From Desulfovibrio ferrophilus (GTDB lineage: Bacteria > Desulfobacterota > Desulfovibrionia > Desulfovibrionales > Desulfovibrionaceae), in NCBI RefSeq assembly GCF_003966735.1, contig NZ_AP017378.1:915501-979500 (forward strand): DNA of 64,000 nucleotides, given 5' to 3'. The position numbers and the translations under genes were made by a program. A model generated the notes under the pieces. It worked only from the letters and a program-made list of their open reading frames with translations, did no database searches and had not been told where the DNA came from. Shown here piece by piece: positions 7,748 through 16,358 of this stretch; the stretch's first letter is position 1, and each line of letters starts with the position of its first letter.

Positions 7748-8575
7748 TTAATCTGTATTATTTTCCTGTGGCAACGACAGACCTTCCTGATCGCCAAGTT
7801 CTGGCAAACGGGCGTCACGCATGCGCTTCAGGCGTACTGCCAGTTGCAGGATATCCCGGCCAGCATTGCACGAGGGAGCCATTTTCAGTAGCGGGGTCTG
7901 TTTGATGACTGCCTGGATCAGTGTTGGGTCCTGGCGCACCGTCCCGGCGTATTTGATGTCGAGCCCCAGGAAACGTTCACAGGCAGCGTGCAGACGCTGG
8001 AAACTGCGCTTGCCTTCCTCGTGGTCCGTGGCCATGTTGACCACCACGTGAAAGTTCTTCACCCCATGCTCGGAATTCATGACCTTGATCATGGCGTAGC
8101 CATCGGTCAATGATGTGGGTTCAGGCGTGATGATGACAATCCGCTCCTGCGTCATGGCAGAGAATCGCATTACTGTCCGGCTGATTCCGGCTCCCAGATC
8201 AAGCAGCAGGAAGTCGTAGCCGCTTAAAACATTGTTCAATTTGTCGAACAACAGGCCCTGAAGGTCCTCATCGAGGTCGATGAGTTCGGGTACGCCCGAT
8301 GCCGAGGGCAAAAAGTCGAAACCGCCTTGCTCGATGGGGACAACCACATCCGCCGGGTCCACGTCCTGCGTCAGCAGATCTTGGAGGGTCTTGTCCGGGG
8401 TCAGGCCCAGTAGAACATCCAGATTGGCCAGGCCGAGGTCGCAGTCCATGAGCATGACCTTGTGATGCCCCCGGTACAGGGCATAGCCCAGGTTCAGTGC
8501 GAGGTTGGTCTTGCCCACGCCGCCTTTGCCACTGACAATGGAAAAACTGACAACTCTATTCGTATTGTTCGCCAT
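7748..8575 (-). CDS. MinD/ParA-family ATPase, FlhG-like
   Basis: This 275-residue protein is a deviant-Walker-A ATPase: SGKGGVGKT at residues 15-23, the signature-lysine form, with LMDCDLGLANLDVLLG as the switch region and FLLLDLGAG as Walker B. The DLGLANLDVLLG wording is typical of FlhG (YlxH/FleN) proteins, which control flagellar number and placement at the membrane with FlhF, rather than of MinD or Soj. The C-terminus lacks an obvious amphipathic MinD-type membrane helix. It follows the diguanylate cyclase by 14 bp and has an AAGGACC ribosome-binding site. No flhF or flagellar genes are in the window, so the cell-division or plasmid-partition alternatives cannot be fully excluded. Confidence 0.85.
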   Translation of the reverse strand: MANNTNRVVSFSIVSGKGGVGKTNLALNLGYALYRGHHKVMLMDCDLGLANLDVLLGLTPDKTLQDLLTQDVDPADVVVPIEQGGFDFLPSASGVPELIDLDEDLQGLLFDKLNNVLSGYDFLLLDLGAGISRTVMRFSAMTQERIVIITPEPTSLTDGYAMIKVMNSEHGVKNFHVVVNMATDHEEGKRSFQRLHAACERFLGLDIKYAGTVRQDPTLIQAVIKQTPLLKMAPSCNAGRDILQLAVRLKRMRDARLPELGDQEGLSLPQENNTD

Positions 8576-8589
8576 GGAATGGTCCTTGG

Positions 8590-9465
8590 TTAACCGTTGC
8601 CGGTGAACAGAAATTTCTTTTCGTTGGATTCAACAAGCGAGGCCTTGGACAGCTTTTGCATATCCGCAAGGGGGGCAGTGATAACCCGGTCCTTGCCCTG
8701 CGCCTTGGCCTTGTAGAGGGCTTTGTCTGCCAGGTCCACAAGGTCAGGTATCGGTGAATCGGAGACCCCTTTGTAACAGACCAGTCCTGCCGAGCAAGTC
8801 ACCGAGAAGGGGGTACCGTCAGCCGAGCAGTTGAAGGTCAGTTCGCGGACTGATTCCAGGATACGCTCCAGCATGGCTCGGGACTTGAGCAGGCCGGTAC
8901 CGGGCAGGAGCAGCGCGAATTCTTCGCCTCCAAGGCGGGCTGCAACGTCGTAGCGTCTGATCTTGGTCAGTAGCAGCTTGGACAGGCCCACGAGCACATC
9001 ATCCCCGCAGGGGTGGCCGTGAGTGTCATTGACGGCTTTGAAGTTGTCCAAGTCGAGAATGGCGATGGAGAGAGAGTCTCCCATACGCTTTGCCCGTTCG
9101 ATTTCCTGGTCCAGCAACCGGTCGAATGCCCGGCGGTTGGCAAGGGTGGTCAACGGGTCGTGCTCGGTCTGGTAGGCCAACTCCTGCAAGCTGTTCTGGA
9201 TTTGCGATAGAAATGGGTATTCCTCACCATCCACGGGCAGGGCAAGCCAGTCTCGCAGTCCATACTCTTCGGAGAGTGCCGGCCATTGATCCATGGACAA
9301 TCCTGGACAGAGGCGAAGGATCCCGAGCACTTTTTGCGTGCTCTCGACGCATGTTGCATCAGCCCCGTGGACCTGCAGCAGCTTGCGCAACGATTCCAGT
9401 TCGCTCAGGATTTCCTTTTCCTTGGCGGAGAGTATGTCTTCAGCTGTGTTTTTGGGCATGTTCAT
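8590..9465 (-). CDS. Diguanylate cyclase with C-terminal GGDEF domain
   Basis: This 291-residue protein has an N-terminal helical domain of about 95 residues that I do not recognise and a complete GGDEF domain (about 100-270). The active-site loop is GGEEF at 179-183, a catalytically competent variant, and RRYD at 170-173 is spaced five residues before it as expected for the inhibitory I-site. No membrane segment is seen, so it should be cytosolic and make cyclic di-GMP. The start is placed at 9465 (9459 is nearly as good); either overlaps the end of prfB by about 20 bases. The open frame continues upstream inside prfB and should not be used. Neighbouring flhG and the PilZ gene at 13089 make a link to motility control plausible. 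Confidence 0.9.
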   Translation of the reverse strand: MNMPKNTAEDILSAKEKEILSELESLRKLLQVHGADATCVESTQKVLGILRLCPGLSMDQWPALSEEYGLRDWLALPVDGEEYPFLSQIQNSLQELAYQTEHDPLTTLANRRAFDRLLDQEIERAKRMGDSLSIAILDLDNFKAVNDTHGHPCGDDVLVGLSKLLLTKIRRYDVAARLGGEEFALLLPGTGLLKSRAMLERILESVRELTFNCSADGTPFSVTCSAGLVCYKGVSDSPIPDLVDLADKALYKAKAQGKDRVITAPLADMQKLSKASLVESNEKKFLFTGNG

Positions 9466-10556
9466 GCAGCAACTGATTCCGGATGAGGGTGTCGAGGGAG
9501 CCGTCGAGGACAGCATCCACGTTGGATTCTTCGGTTTTGGAACGATGGTCCTTGACCAGCCGGTAAGGCTGTAAGGTATAGGTCCTGATTTGGCTACCAA
9601 AACCGATGGCATCTTTGGAGTCGTACTGGGCCTGCTTTTCGGCGCTGAGCTTTTGTTGTTCCAGTTCGTAGAGGCGGGCCTTCAAAATTTTCATGGCCGT
9701 GTCCTTGTTGCGGAACTGGGACTTTTCATTCTGGCAGGAAACCACAATTCCCGAAGGCTCGTGGGTCAGGCGGACCGCCGAACTGGTCTTGTTGACCTTC
9801 TGTCCACCAGGACCGCTGGCGCGGAAGACGTCAACGCGCAGGTCTTCATCCTTGATCTCGATTTCAATGTCCTTGCCCGCGTCGGGATACACATCCACCG
9901 AAGCAAACGAGGTATGTCTGCGCCCCGATGAATCAAAAGGTGAAATGCGGATCAGACGGTGGATGCCGCGTTCGGCCTTGAGTAGACCGTAGGCATAGGG
10001 GCCTTCGATTAGCAGGGTGACGCTTTTCACACCTGCCTCGTCGCCGGGAAGGAAATCCAGCGTTTTGACCGTGAACTCGCGGCGCTCACTCCATCGCTGG
10101 TACATGCGCAGCAACATTTCGGCCCAGTCCTGAGCCTCGGTGCCGCCTGCACCGGGATGGATTTCCAGCAGTGCCGCCGCAGAGTCCTGCTGACCCGAGA
10201 GCAATGTTCTGAGCTCGGTCTCGGCAAGATGTGCGGTGAGGGCATTCACCTGCTCATTCAGCGCTTCAAGGACTTCCGTGCTCTGGTCTTCCTGGGCCAG
10301 CATCAGCCATTCGTCCAGGTCTTCCTTGGCTTGTCGCAGGTTGTCCCACAACTCCACCATGGCGCCTAAACGACTTTTTTCCTGCAACAGGGGCTTGAGT
10401 GCGTCAGGATTGTCCCAAGCACCGGGCTTGGACAGGGCCGCTTCGATTTCTTTCAGGCGAGAGTCACTCTGGTCGTGGTCAAAGACGCCCCCAAAGGGAA
10501 CTGAATTGTTCCAGAAGGGTGGAACCTTGTGCCTTTAAATCAGTATACTGAAGCAT
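9440..10556 (-). CDS. prfB: Peptide chain release factor 2, with programmed +1 frameshift
   Basis: RF2 ends translation at UGA and UAA codons. The frame from 10387 downward carries the RF2 SPF anticodon-like tripeptide (RISPFDSSG) and the GGQ motif (SGPGGQKVNK) that triggers peptide release. The start is not in that frame: an ATG at 10556 opens 25 codons that end in CTT TGA C (UGA at 10481-10479), with GGGGG a few bases upstream. This is the classic autoregulatory site. A +1 slip continues at 10480 as D-H-D-Q and gives 371 residues, the usual size. Low RF2 favours slipping and so makes more RF2. It lies downstream of lnt, and its 3' end overlaps the diguanylate cyclase start. Confidence 0.95.
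10478..10490 (-). promoter_or_regulatory. prfB programmed +1 frameshift site
   Basis: On the minus strand GGGGG acts as an internal Shine-Dalgarno, followed by CGT CTT TGA C. The ribosome slips from CTT TGA to C TTT GAC. The layout matches the E. coli prfB site. Confidence 0.93.
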
Positions 10557-10664
10557 ATGATAAGATAATCCGTAGGGTTAATGTCGTTCTGCGGCAATTT
10601 GTAAGTATATCCCGAAGACCGCTGTGAAGCAAGCCTTGCGGTTTCAGGCTTGGATCTGTGTTTT

Positions 10665-12182
10665 TCAGCTCTTGGGGCGCGTGAGAAGGGCGCACAGGGA
10701 GCACAGTGCCAGCAGGATGGCGGGCAGCCATGCCAGAAGGTCATAATTGCGATGATAGAAGCTTGTAGACGTCAGGATCGGTACGTCGGTTTTAGTCACG
10801 ACCGCAGCACTGAAAAGTCGGCTTGCCGACTGGATTCGACCATGGGGATCGATGAAGGCGCTGATTCCGGTGTTGGTGCAGCGTGCGATGCTGCGCTGTT
10901 GTTCAACGGCACGTAGCGCCGAAAGGTACAGGTGCTGGAGCGGGGCCGAGGAACGACCAAACCAGGCATCATTGGAGATGTTGACCAGCAGGTTGGCTCC
11001 CGCTGCCACTCGGGCCTGGGCAAGTTCTGGGAAGATGGTCTCGTAGCAGAGCAGTATCCCCGAGCGTATCTTGCCGGAAGGCAGAGGACCTTCGTTGTTA
11101 CCGGGCTCGAAGTCTCCTACGCCTTGCACCAACTTGGTGATGAACGGGAGATACTCGCCAAAGGGAACATATTCGCCGAAGGGGACAAGGTGCTCTTTGT
11201 CGTAATAAGAACCAAGTCGCCCCGAAGGCTCAATCAGAAAGGCCCGGTTATAGAGTGTGGGCTTTCGCCTGCCGGGAAGAAAGGTGAACGCAGGAGAACC
11301 CGTGATGATGGGCGTCTGGATATCCCTGGCTAGGTTGCGCACAGACAGGGACAGGGAATTGAGTTCCTGAAGGTAGAACGGCAGTGCTGTCTCGGGCCAG
11401 ATCATCAGATCGGGCTTGTTGCGGTCTGATTCGCCCCGGGTCAGTGTTTCGTACCGGGCCAGTGTTGCGTAACGGTAGGCTTCGTCCCACTTGAGGCTCT
11501 GGTCGATATTGCCCTGGATGAGGCTGATGCTGGCCGTGTTTGTCTCAGGGAGTGGCAGGGAGAGGTTCCAGAACCCCGTCGCTGCGAGAAGGGCCAGGAT
11601 CAGAGCCCCTGCCAGTCGTTGTCGTGACAGGATTCCCGTGCCACGCGAGATGAGAACGGCCGCTGTGGCCAGTAGTCCAGAGAGGCCATAGGAACCGACA
11701 ACGGAGGCTGTCTGGATCGCAAAGGGCCAGGGGGAGAAGGCCGAGGCCAGGGTCAGCCACGGAAATCCGGTGAACAGGATGCCTCGCAGCAGTTCCAGGA
11801 ACCACCAGGAGGAACCGACCCACAGGGCCAAAAAAGGCCAGGAGAGTCGCCCCTTGACCAACCTGAGTCCCAGGCAGAACAGGCCATGATACAGGCCCAG
11901 AAATAATCCGATGAGGATGGGGCAGGGCACTGCCAGAATCCAGGGCAGTCCCCCAAAATCATGAACCGGCAATGCGACCCAGTACAGGCTTCCGGCAAAG
12001 GCTGCCGCGCCGATGAGCCAGCCACGTTTGAAGGCTGCCTTAGGGCTAGGGGCGTGCCGGGCGCAGAGCATGAGCCCAATGGGCAGGAGTAACGCCAGAG
12101 GCGGAACATGGGCCAAGGGATTGGCGAAGCCAAACCAGGCTCCGATGCAGGCCAGAATTGCCGGAAAGAGCAGATTAATCAT
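10665..12182 (-). CDS. lnt: Apolipoprotein N-acyltransferase
   Basis: Lnt adds the third acyl chain to the N-terminal cysteine of lipoproteins in the inner membrane. The 505-residue protein has about six hydrophobic segments in residues 1-205, then a nitrilase-type domain. Its catalytic triad is visible as Glu264 (WPETALPF), Lys329 (YDKEHLVPFGEY) and Cys379 (GILLCYETIFPE). The start at 12182 overlaps the last bases of the corC-like gene; the open frame runs 48 codons further into that gene but without family similarity. Lnt next to a CorC/HlyC gene is a widely conserved pair. Lipoproteins it could process in this window are at 14137 and 41144. Confidence 0.95.
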   Translation of the reverse strand: MINLLFPAILACIGAWFGFANPLAHVPPLALLLPIGLMLCARHAPSPKAAFKRGWLIGAAAFAGSLYWVALPVHDFGGLPWILAVPCPILIGLFLGLYHGLFCLGLRLVKGRLSWPFLALWVGSSWWFLELLRGILFTGFPWLTLASAFSPWPFAIQTASVVGSYGLSGLLATAAVLISRGTGILSRQRLAGALILALLAATGFWNLSLPLPETNTASISLIQGNIDQSLKWDEAYRYATLARYETLTRGESDRNKPDLMIWPETALPFYLQELNSLSLSVRNLARDIQTPIITGSPAFTFLPGRRKPTLYNRAFLIEPSGRLGSYYDKEHLVPFGEYVPFGEYLPFITKLVQGVGDFEPGNNEGPLPSGKIRSGILLCYETIFPELAQARVAAGANLLVNISNDAWFGRSSAPLQHLYLSALRAVEQQRSIARCTNTGISAFIDPHGRIQSASRLFSAAVVTKTDVPILTSTSFYHRNYDLLAWLPAILLALCSLCALLTRPKS

Positions 12183-13005
12183 CGGCCTTGGGACGCTCCA
12201 CGGCCTGAATGATAAGCCAGTGTACCTGTTTGGGGTCGGCTTCCTTGATGATGAGACGGTGACCATCGGTGGAGAATGTTTCGCCGGAGTACGGTACGCG
12301 ACCCGCCAGTTCACAGACAAATCCACTGACGGTATCGACCTGTTCCGAAGTCAACTGCAGGTTGAACTGCTCGTCCAATTCAAAGAGAGGGGTTCGTCCT
12401 GAGACCAGGATGTCGCCGTTCTCCAGAACCTGAATATCGTCGGGGCGCGGAGCATCGTACTCGTCCTCGATATCTCCGACGATTTCTTCCAAAACATCTT
12501 CAAGGGTCACCAGTCCAGAGGTGCCTCCGTATTCATCCAGGGCAATGGCCATGTGGATCTTCCTGGTACGGAAGACCTGCAGCATGTCCATGACGTTCTT
12601 GGTGTCTGGAATGAACAAGGGCTTGCGCATGATGTCGGCCGTAGACTTAGGGTCGCCCCCCAGCATGCAGTGGCGCAGCATATCCTTGGCGTGGACGATG
12701 CCTACGATATTGTCTCGGTTGTCCTGGTAGATGGGAATGCGCGAATGGCCGCGTTTCATCAGGTGCTCGGCAACGGCCTGAAGTGGCTCGTCTACAGCTT
12801 CGCAGGCGATGTCGGTGCGCGGGATCATGATTTCACGGACTTGTTTCCGCCCCAGGCGCAGCACATTGAGCAGCAGACTGACTTCGTCGCCGGTCAGGTC
12901 GCCGTCGCGCTTGGCAGAGTGGATGAACTTTTCCAGGACGGAGTCGTCCCTCTTGAAGAGTTTGCCAAAAAGGGTGGAGAACAAACTGTCTGATTCGTCT
13001 TCCAA
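12175..13005 (-). CDS. CorC/HlyC-family CBS-domain protein (transporter-associated domain)
   Basis: This 276-residue soluble protein has two CBS domains (about residues 60-180, including the VREIMIPRTDI entry motif and DEYGGTSGLVTLEDVLEEIVGD, given here as a motif family rather than a full match) and a C-terminal CorC_HlyC domain (about 195-270). It lacks the N-terminal DUF21 membrane domain of the longer paralogues, so it is the short CorC type linked to Mg2+/Co2+ handling. The start is a TTG at 13005, supported by GAGGAGG seven bases upstream; no ATG fits better. It is the first gene of the corC-lnt-prfB-GGDEF-flhG unit. Confidence 0.88.
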   Translation of the reverse strand: MEDESDSLFSTLFGKLFKRDDSVLEKFIHSAKRDGDLTGDEVSLLLNVLRLGRKQVREIMIPRTDIACEAVDEPLQAVAEHLMKRGHSRIPIYQDNRDNIVGIVHAKDMLRHCMLGGDPKSTADIMRKPLFIPDTKNVMDMLQVFRTRKIHMAIALDEYGGTSGLVTLEDVLEEIVGDIEDEYDAPRPDDIQVLENGDILVSGRTPLFELDEQFNLQLTSEQVDTVSGFVCELAGRVPYSGETFSTDGHRLIIKEADPKQVHWLIIQAVERPKADD

Positions 13006-13088
13006 CTGGAGACCTCCTCACGTAGATTGAATTAACCTTAGGTATAGGAAGTTACAGGAGTGTTGGCAATCCCTGCCGGTTGGGTTTT

Positions 13089-14183
13089 TTAGACAATTCC
13101 TCTGGAACGGTAGAGTTCCAGATGCCTGCGTTGAATCCAGTTGCCCAACTTGTCGATACCGCCCCCGCCGATTTTGGTCCAGGTGATCTGCATGGTTTCC
13201 GGGTCGGATATTTCGCCGGTTTCAATAAATTTGAATCCAATCTCCAGGTCCTTGGTCTTGAAATCTTCGTAGCGGTTCTGCACACGACCGACAAACCACA
13301 GCTTTTGTTTGCGTTTCATGTCCGGGTCGAAAAGCTTGGTCAGGATGTAAAAGCGTTGCCCGATTTCAAAGTCCAGGCCGTTTTCTTTCAATGATTGTCG
13401 CGTGATATCAATTCGTAGGCCACCAGCCGAGATGTTTGCCACGCGCATCATGTCGGTTTCTCCGGCGTGATGAACAAGGGAAGGCTTCCCCCAGCATTTC
13501 AGGCATTGTTCAAGAGTCCCATCCTTGGAGTGGACCTCGGGCCACAGGGCCATGCCGAGCATGTATTCCAACGGAGGCTCCATACGCAGGTGGATGCGTT
13601 TCTGCTGCATCCGGACACTGTCCGGAATGGGCAGAGTGATGAGAGTGCTCCCGTCGGAACGTTTTTTGATGCCAGCCACTTCGGATTCGAAATTATAGAA
13701 TTGCGAGGCTCCGCCTCCTCCGCGCGAGGCGACTCGAAAATAGCAGGTCACTGGTCGCGCAATCCATCCCTGATGGGCTTGCACAAAATCGCCTGCATCC
13801 AGAGTCAGGTTGCTGTGGCTGAGTTCCTCGATGGAACAGTGCAATGGCCTGGAAACCTGCTCATCCCTGGAGAAGCTGAATTCGATCTTGTTGCGCTGAT
13901 CAAGGGCGGCTTGCAGCAGGTCGGTCACCTGTTCCGGGGCGACAATCACACCAATGGGGAGAGAGGGCTTGCGGCGAAAGACATAGTGGTTGGCCAAAAG
14001 CACAGAACCGCCAGCAATGCAGGCCAACGCAACGGTCCAGACAATGATCTCCAGCCCTTGGGAAGAGAACCCGAGAGCCGCGAAGTTGTCCTTGACGCTC
14101 CCGAGAAAGGAGCGGTCTATTCCTGCGAGAATATGCTCAGTCGCAAGGGAAGATCTGGTCGTCAAGAATCCGAATGCGGTCAT
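13089..14183 (-). CDS. Membrane-anchored PilZ-domain protein
   Basis: This protein of 364 residues has one transmembrane helix near residues 45-68, then a cytoplasmic part with two beta-rich domains. The C-terminal one is PilZ: an arginine motif in QQKRIHLRMEP and, further on, NISAGGLRID, the two signature elements that bind cyclic di-GMP. The N-terminal soluble domain may be a YcgR-like partner domain. It could respond to the diguanylate cyclase at 8590. The start at 14183 is a compromise; the frame is open to 14216, and either choice overlaps the upstream lipoprotein gene by 47-80 bases. No output partner is evident. Confidence 0.8.
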   Translation of the reverse strand: MTAFGFLTTRSSLATEHILAGIDRSFLGSVKDNFAALGFSSQGLEIIVWTVALACIAGGSVLLANHYVFRRKPSLPIGVIVAPEQVTDLLQAALDQRNKIEFSFSRDEQVSRPLHCSIEELSHSNLTLDAGDFVQAHQGWIARPVTCYFRVASRGGGGASQFYNFESEVAGIKKRSDGSTLITLPIPDSVRMQQKRIHLRMEPPLEYMLGMALWPEVHSKDGTLEQCLKCWGKPSLVHHAGETDMMRVANISAGGLRIDITRQSLKENGLDFEIGQRFYILTKLFDPDMKRKQKLWFVGRVQNRYEDFKTKDLEIGFKFIETGEISDPETMQITWTKIGGGGIDKLGNWIQRRHLELYRSRGIV

Positions 14184-14817
14184 TGATAGCTTGCCTTTTC
14201 TGCGGGTTATCCTCAATGCTCAGGCGCAATCGCCAATCTTCACGTAAAAAAGTCACCCAGCCTTGCCGGGCGTCCCGAATCCTTGCCAATTCAATCAGCG
14301 TCAGGGCTGTGGTGTCGTCTCCCTGAGCGATGGCGGTACGCGCTGCCTTGCGTGCATAGACGGAGGCGAACAGACTGTCTTTTTCAGCCTTCAGGCTCCG
14401 CTCAAGGCGCAGGTAGTTGCGTTCTTCAATCAGTGTCTCGTAATCCTTGTCTCTTTGGGTTCGCTGTTCAAGAGAGCCGGGACAATCGAGGGCTGCCTTG
14501 GCATAGCGCCTGGCCTCCTGTTCAAGGACACCTGCGTCCATGTCCAGGTAGGCCCTGAGTCTTGCTGCCAGTTTTGCGGTTTTGGCCGCAGCGCAGAAGT
14601 CGTCACTGCGTAGCGACGATTCCAGGCTCTTGGTGTACTGGATCTCAGCTTCACACCAATAACCTTGCAAGAAAGAGTCCACAAAATCACGACGTTGTAT
14701 GGGGGCTTGGGCCGGGGATGTACTGAGCGGATAGGGGCTGCGATCAGTTGCTGTGCTGCAGCCAGTAACGCAACAGGCCAAGAGAATAATATATATGGAG
14801 AAATATCTGAATATCAT
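14137..14817 (-). CDS. Lipoprotein of unknown function in the Mla-type cluster
   Basis: This 226-residue protein has a short hydrophobic N-terminus ending in a VTGC lipobox (Cys20), so it should be acylated and anchored in a membrane. The mature part is mostly alpha-helical, with many Arg/Glu/Ala and a TALTLIELARIRDA segment, but I recognise no family. AGGAGATTACTC before the ATG at 14817 supports the start. It lies 10 bp after the MlaD-like gene and may be the cluster's outer-membrane or periplasmic accessory lipoprotein, by analogy with MlaA or other lipoproteins in such operons. That role is inferred from position only. Confidence 0.75.
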   Translation of the reverse strand: MIFRYFSIYIILLACCVTGCSTATDRSPYPLSTSPAQAPIQRRDFVDSFLQGYWCEAEIQYTKSLESSLRSDDFCAAAKTAKLAARLRAYLDMDAGVLEQEARRYAKAALDCPGSLEQRTQRDKDYETLIEERNYLRLERSLKAEKDSLFASVYARKAARTAIAQGDDTTALTLIELARIRDARQGWVTFLREDWRLRLSIEDNPQKRQAINDRIRILDDQIFPCD

Positions 14818-14827
14818 GAGTAATCTC

Positions 14828-15811
14828 CTATGGGGCCGGGTGTTCCTCGGGGGCAGGTGAACCGAGACCTCTGGACAGGGGCCATGTGTTGTTCAGACGC
14901 TCCAGGAGTTCGGTGCCGAGACGAATGGTGTGCTCGGTGCGTGCCCGCAGGCGTGCAAGGTCTGTCGTGGCCGCGCGAATGTCCTCAGTGATGGCAACGG
15001 AATTATCTACGGCTGGCTGGATGTCTGTCCTGAACTGCTTGAGTTCCTTAACAAAACTGTTGACTTCCTGCATCATGCTCACCGCTTCTTTCTGCAACGG
15101 TTCAAGGTCTTCCACTCGTTCTGTGGTGGCATCAACCAAACGGGTCATGCGGGACATGGCCATGTCCGTATTGGCCAGCAACGAGTCAAGCTTTTGGACG
15201 GGTTCGGGATTTTTCGTCAGGTATCCGACAAGGCCCTTGTCCGAGCGTAGATCCTCGGAGAGTTTTCCGAGGTTAACCAACACGCTTTGGACCGGACCGT
15301 CCTTATCCAGAAGCTGAGCGGTGATGGCCCGGATATTGGCGACGATGACCTTCAGGTCCTCAATGACCGGTTTGGCTTCGGCAATGATTTCATCCAGCCC
15401 ACCGATACGATTCAATTCGACTTGGGTGTATTCTTCGAGCACGGGGCTGTTCTGTGATCCGGGAGCCAATTGCAGGTAGGTTTTACCGATAATTCCCCCC
15501 TGCACAAGGATGATCTGGGAGTCCTGACGGAACCATTCCCTGTATTTATCCAGGATGTCGATTTCAATGATGACGCGACCCACATGAGATAGATCCACAT
15601 CATTGACGTTACCGATGCGGAATCCAGACAGCCGTACCGGGGTGCCGCGTTCCACGTTTTCGCCGGTGGTACTGATGACATAGAATGTGGCGTAGTCCGA
15701 AAACAGATCCTTCTTGATGCCGAGAACGATCAGGGTGCCAATGAGCACGGCAACAAAAATCAGGACAAAGGCGCCAACCCGCAATTCCATAGTTTCATGT
15801 CTGGTGCTCAT
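14828..15811 (-). CDS. MlaD-family (MCE) lipid-transport substrate-binding protein
   Basis: This 327-residue protein has an N-terminal anchor helix (about 11-30), a single MCE domain (about 38-118, with STTGENVERGTPVRLSGFRIG) and a long helical region (about 130-310) rich in coiled-coil-like heptads. In Mla/Ttg2 systems MCE proteins form a hexameric ring that carries lipids between inner and outer membranes. The long helical extension is more like PqiB/YebT or plant TGD2 types than the short E. coli MlaD. AAGGAACCCC supports the start at 15811, which overlaps the upstream stop by four bases (ATGA). Confidence 0.9.
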   Translation of the reverse strand: MSTRHETMELRVGAFVLIFVAVLIGTLIVLGIKKDLFSDYATFYVISTTGENVERGTPVRLSGFRIGNVNDVDLSHVGRVIIEIDILDKYREWFRQDSQIILVQGGIIGKTYLQLAPGSQNSPVLEEYTQVELNRIGGLDEIIAEAKPVIEDLKVIVANIRAITAQLLDKDGPVQSVLVNLGKLSEDLRSDKGLVGYLTKNPEPVQKLDSLLANTDMAMSRMTRLVDATTERVEDLEPLQKEAVSMMQEVNSFVKELKQFRTDIQPAVDNSVAITEDIRAATTDLARLRARTEHTIRLGTELLERLNNTWPLSRGLGSPAPEEHPAP

Positions 15812-16314
15812 GGGGTTCCTTGCAATGCCATGGGTTTCAGATTGAACTGGTCATAAGCCGGGGCGGTCTTGTCCAGGCAGGCAACCCAGATACGTACGCC
15901 ATTCTTGAGCGCCTGTGCGGCCTCGAACGCTTGAGTGACATCCTCGACGCCGGGAGTCGGCAATAGGATGATACCGCTGTCCTGGCCGAGGCAGCGCAAC
16001 AGCTTGACTTTTAGGGTGTCGCGTCGGCTCAGGTTGGTCGGGCGCTGGCTCAGGGCGCCGAGCAGGTCCAGAATTTCCAGAGGGCCCTGCAGCCGCTCGA
16101 TGACCTGCTGAGGATTCAGATTGCGGTGATACATGCCGGGCAGAGCGATGTTCTCCTCCACTGTCAGTTCCTCCAGAAGAGGATAGCGGCGGCCGACCAC
16201 ACCGATGTGGAAATCAGTCTGCAACGAGAGATCGACCAATTGCTGAATGCCACCTTTGTTGGAGGCTGTCAGCAGCAGGTCTGTGGTCTCGGCGAGCAGT
16301 GTGGCAATGTCCAT
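15808..16314 (-). CDS. Degenerate ABC-type ATPase subunit of the Mla-like cluster
   Basis: In this position Mla operons encode the MlaF ATPase (about 250-270 residues). Here the intact frame is only 168 residues. It aligns by eye with the helical and C-terminal parts: LTVEENIALP (50-59) matches the post-Q-loop segment, NLSRRDTLKVKLLRCL (94-109) stands where LSGGQ...RVALARAL belongs, and IILLPTP (115-121) replaces the Walker B LLLDEP. No Walker A glycine loop exists at the N-terminus, and only 44 bp separate it from mlaE, so there is no room for a lost exon-like part. It should not hydrolyse ATP. Four-base overlap with mlaD and an unbroken frame argue that it is retained, not decaying. The family call is an inference from position and residual motifs. 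Confidence 0.65.
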   Translation of the reverse strand: MDIATLLAETTDLLLTASNKGGIQQLVDLSLQTDFHIGVVGRRYPLLEELTVEENIALPGMYHRNLNPQQVIERLQGPLEILDLLGALSQRPTNLSRRDTLKVKLLRCLGQDSGIILLPTPGVEDVTQAFEAAQALKNGVRIWVACLDKTAPAYDQFNLKPMALQGTP

Positions 16315-16358
16315 GTTGTACCTGTTGAATGCCGCAACGGGCTTGTTTGCTATGAAAA

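Noticed and set aside
16315-16358. Missing 5' half of the MlaF-like ATPase between it and mlaE
   Set aside because: Only 44 bp are available and no Walker A coding sequence is found in any frame.
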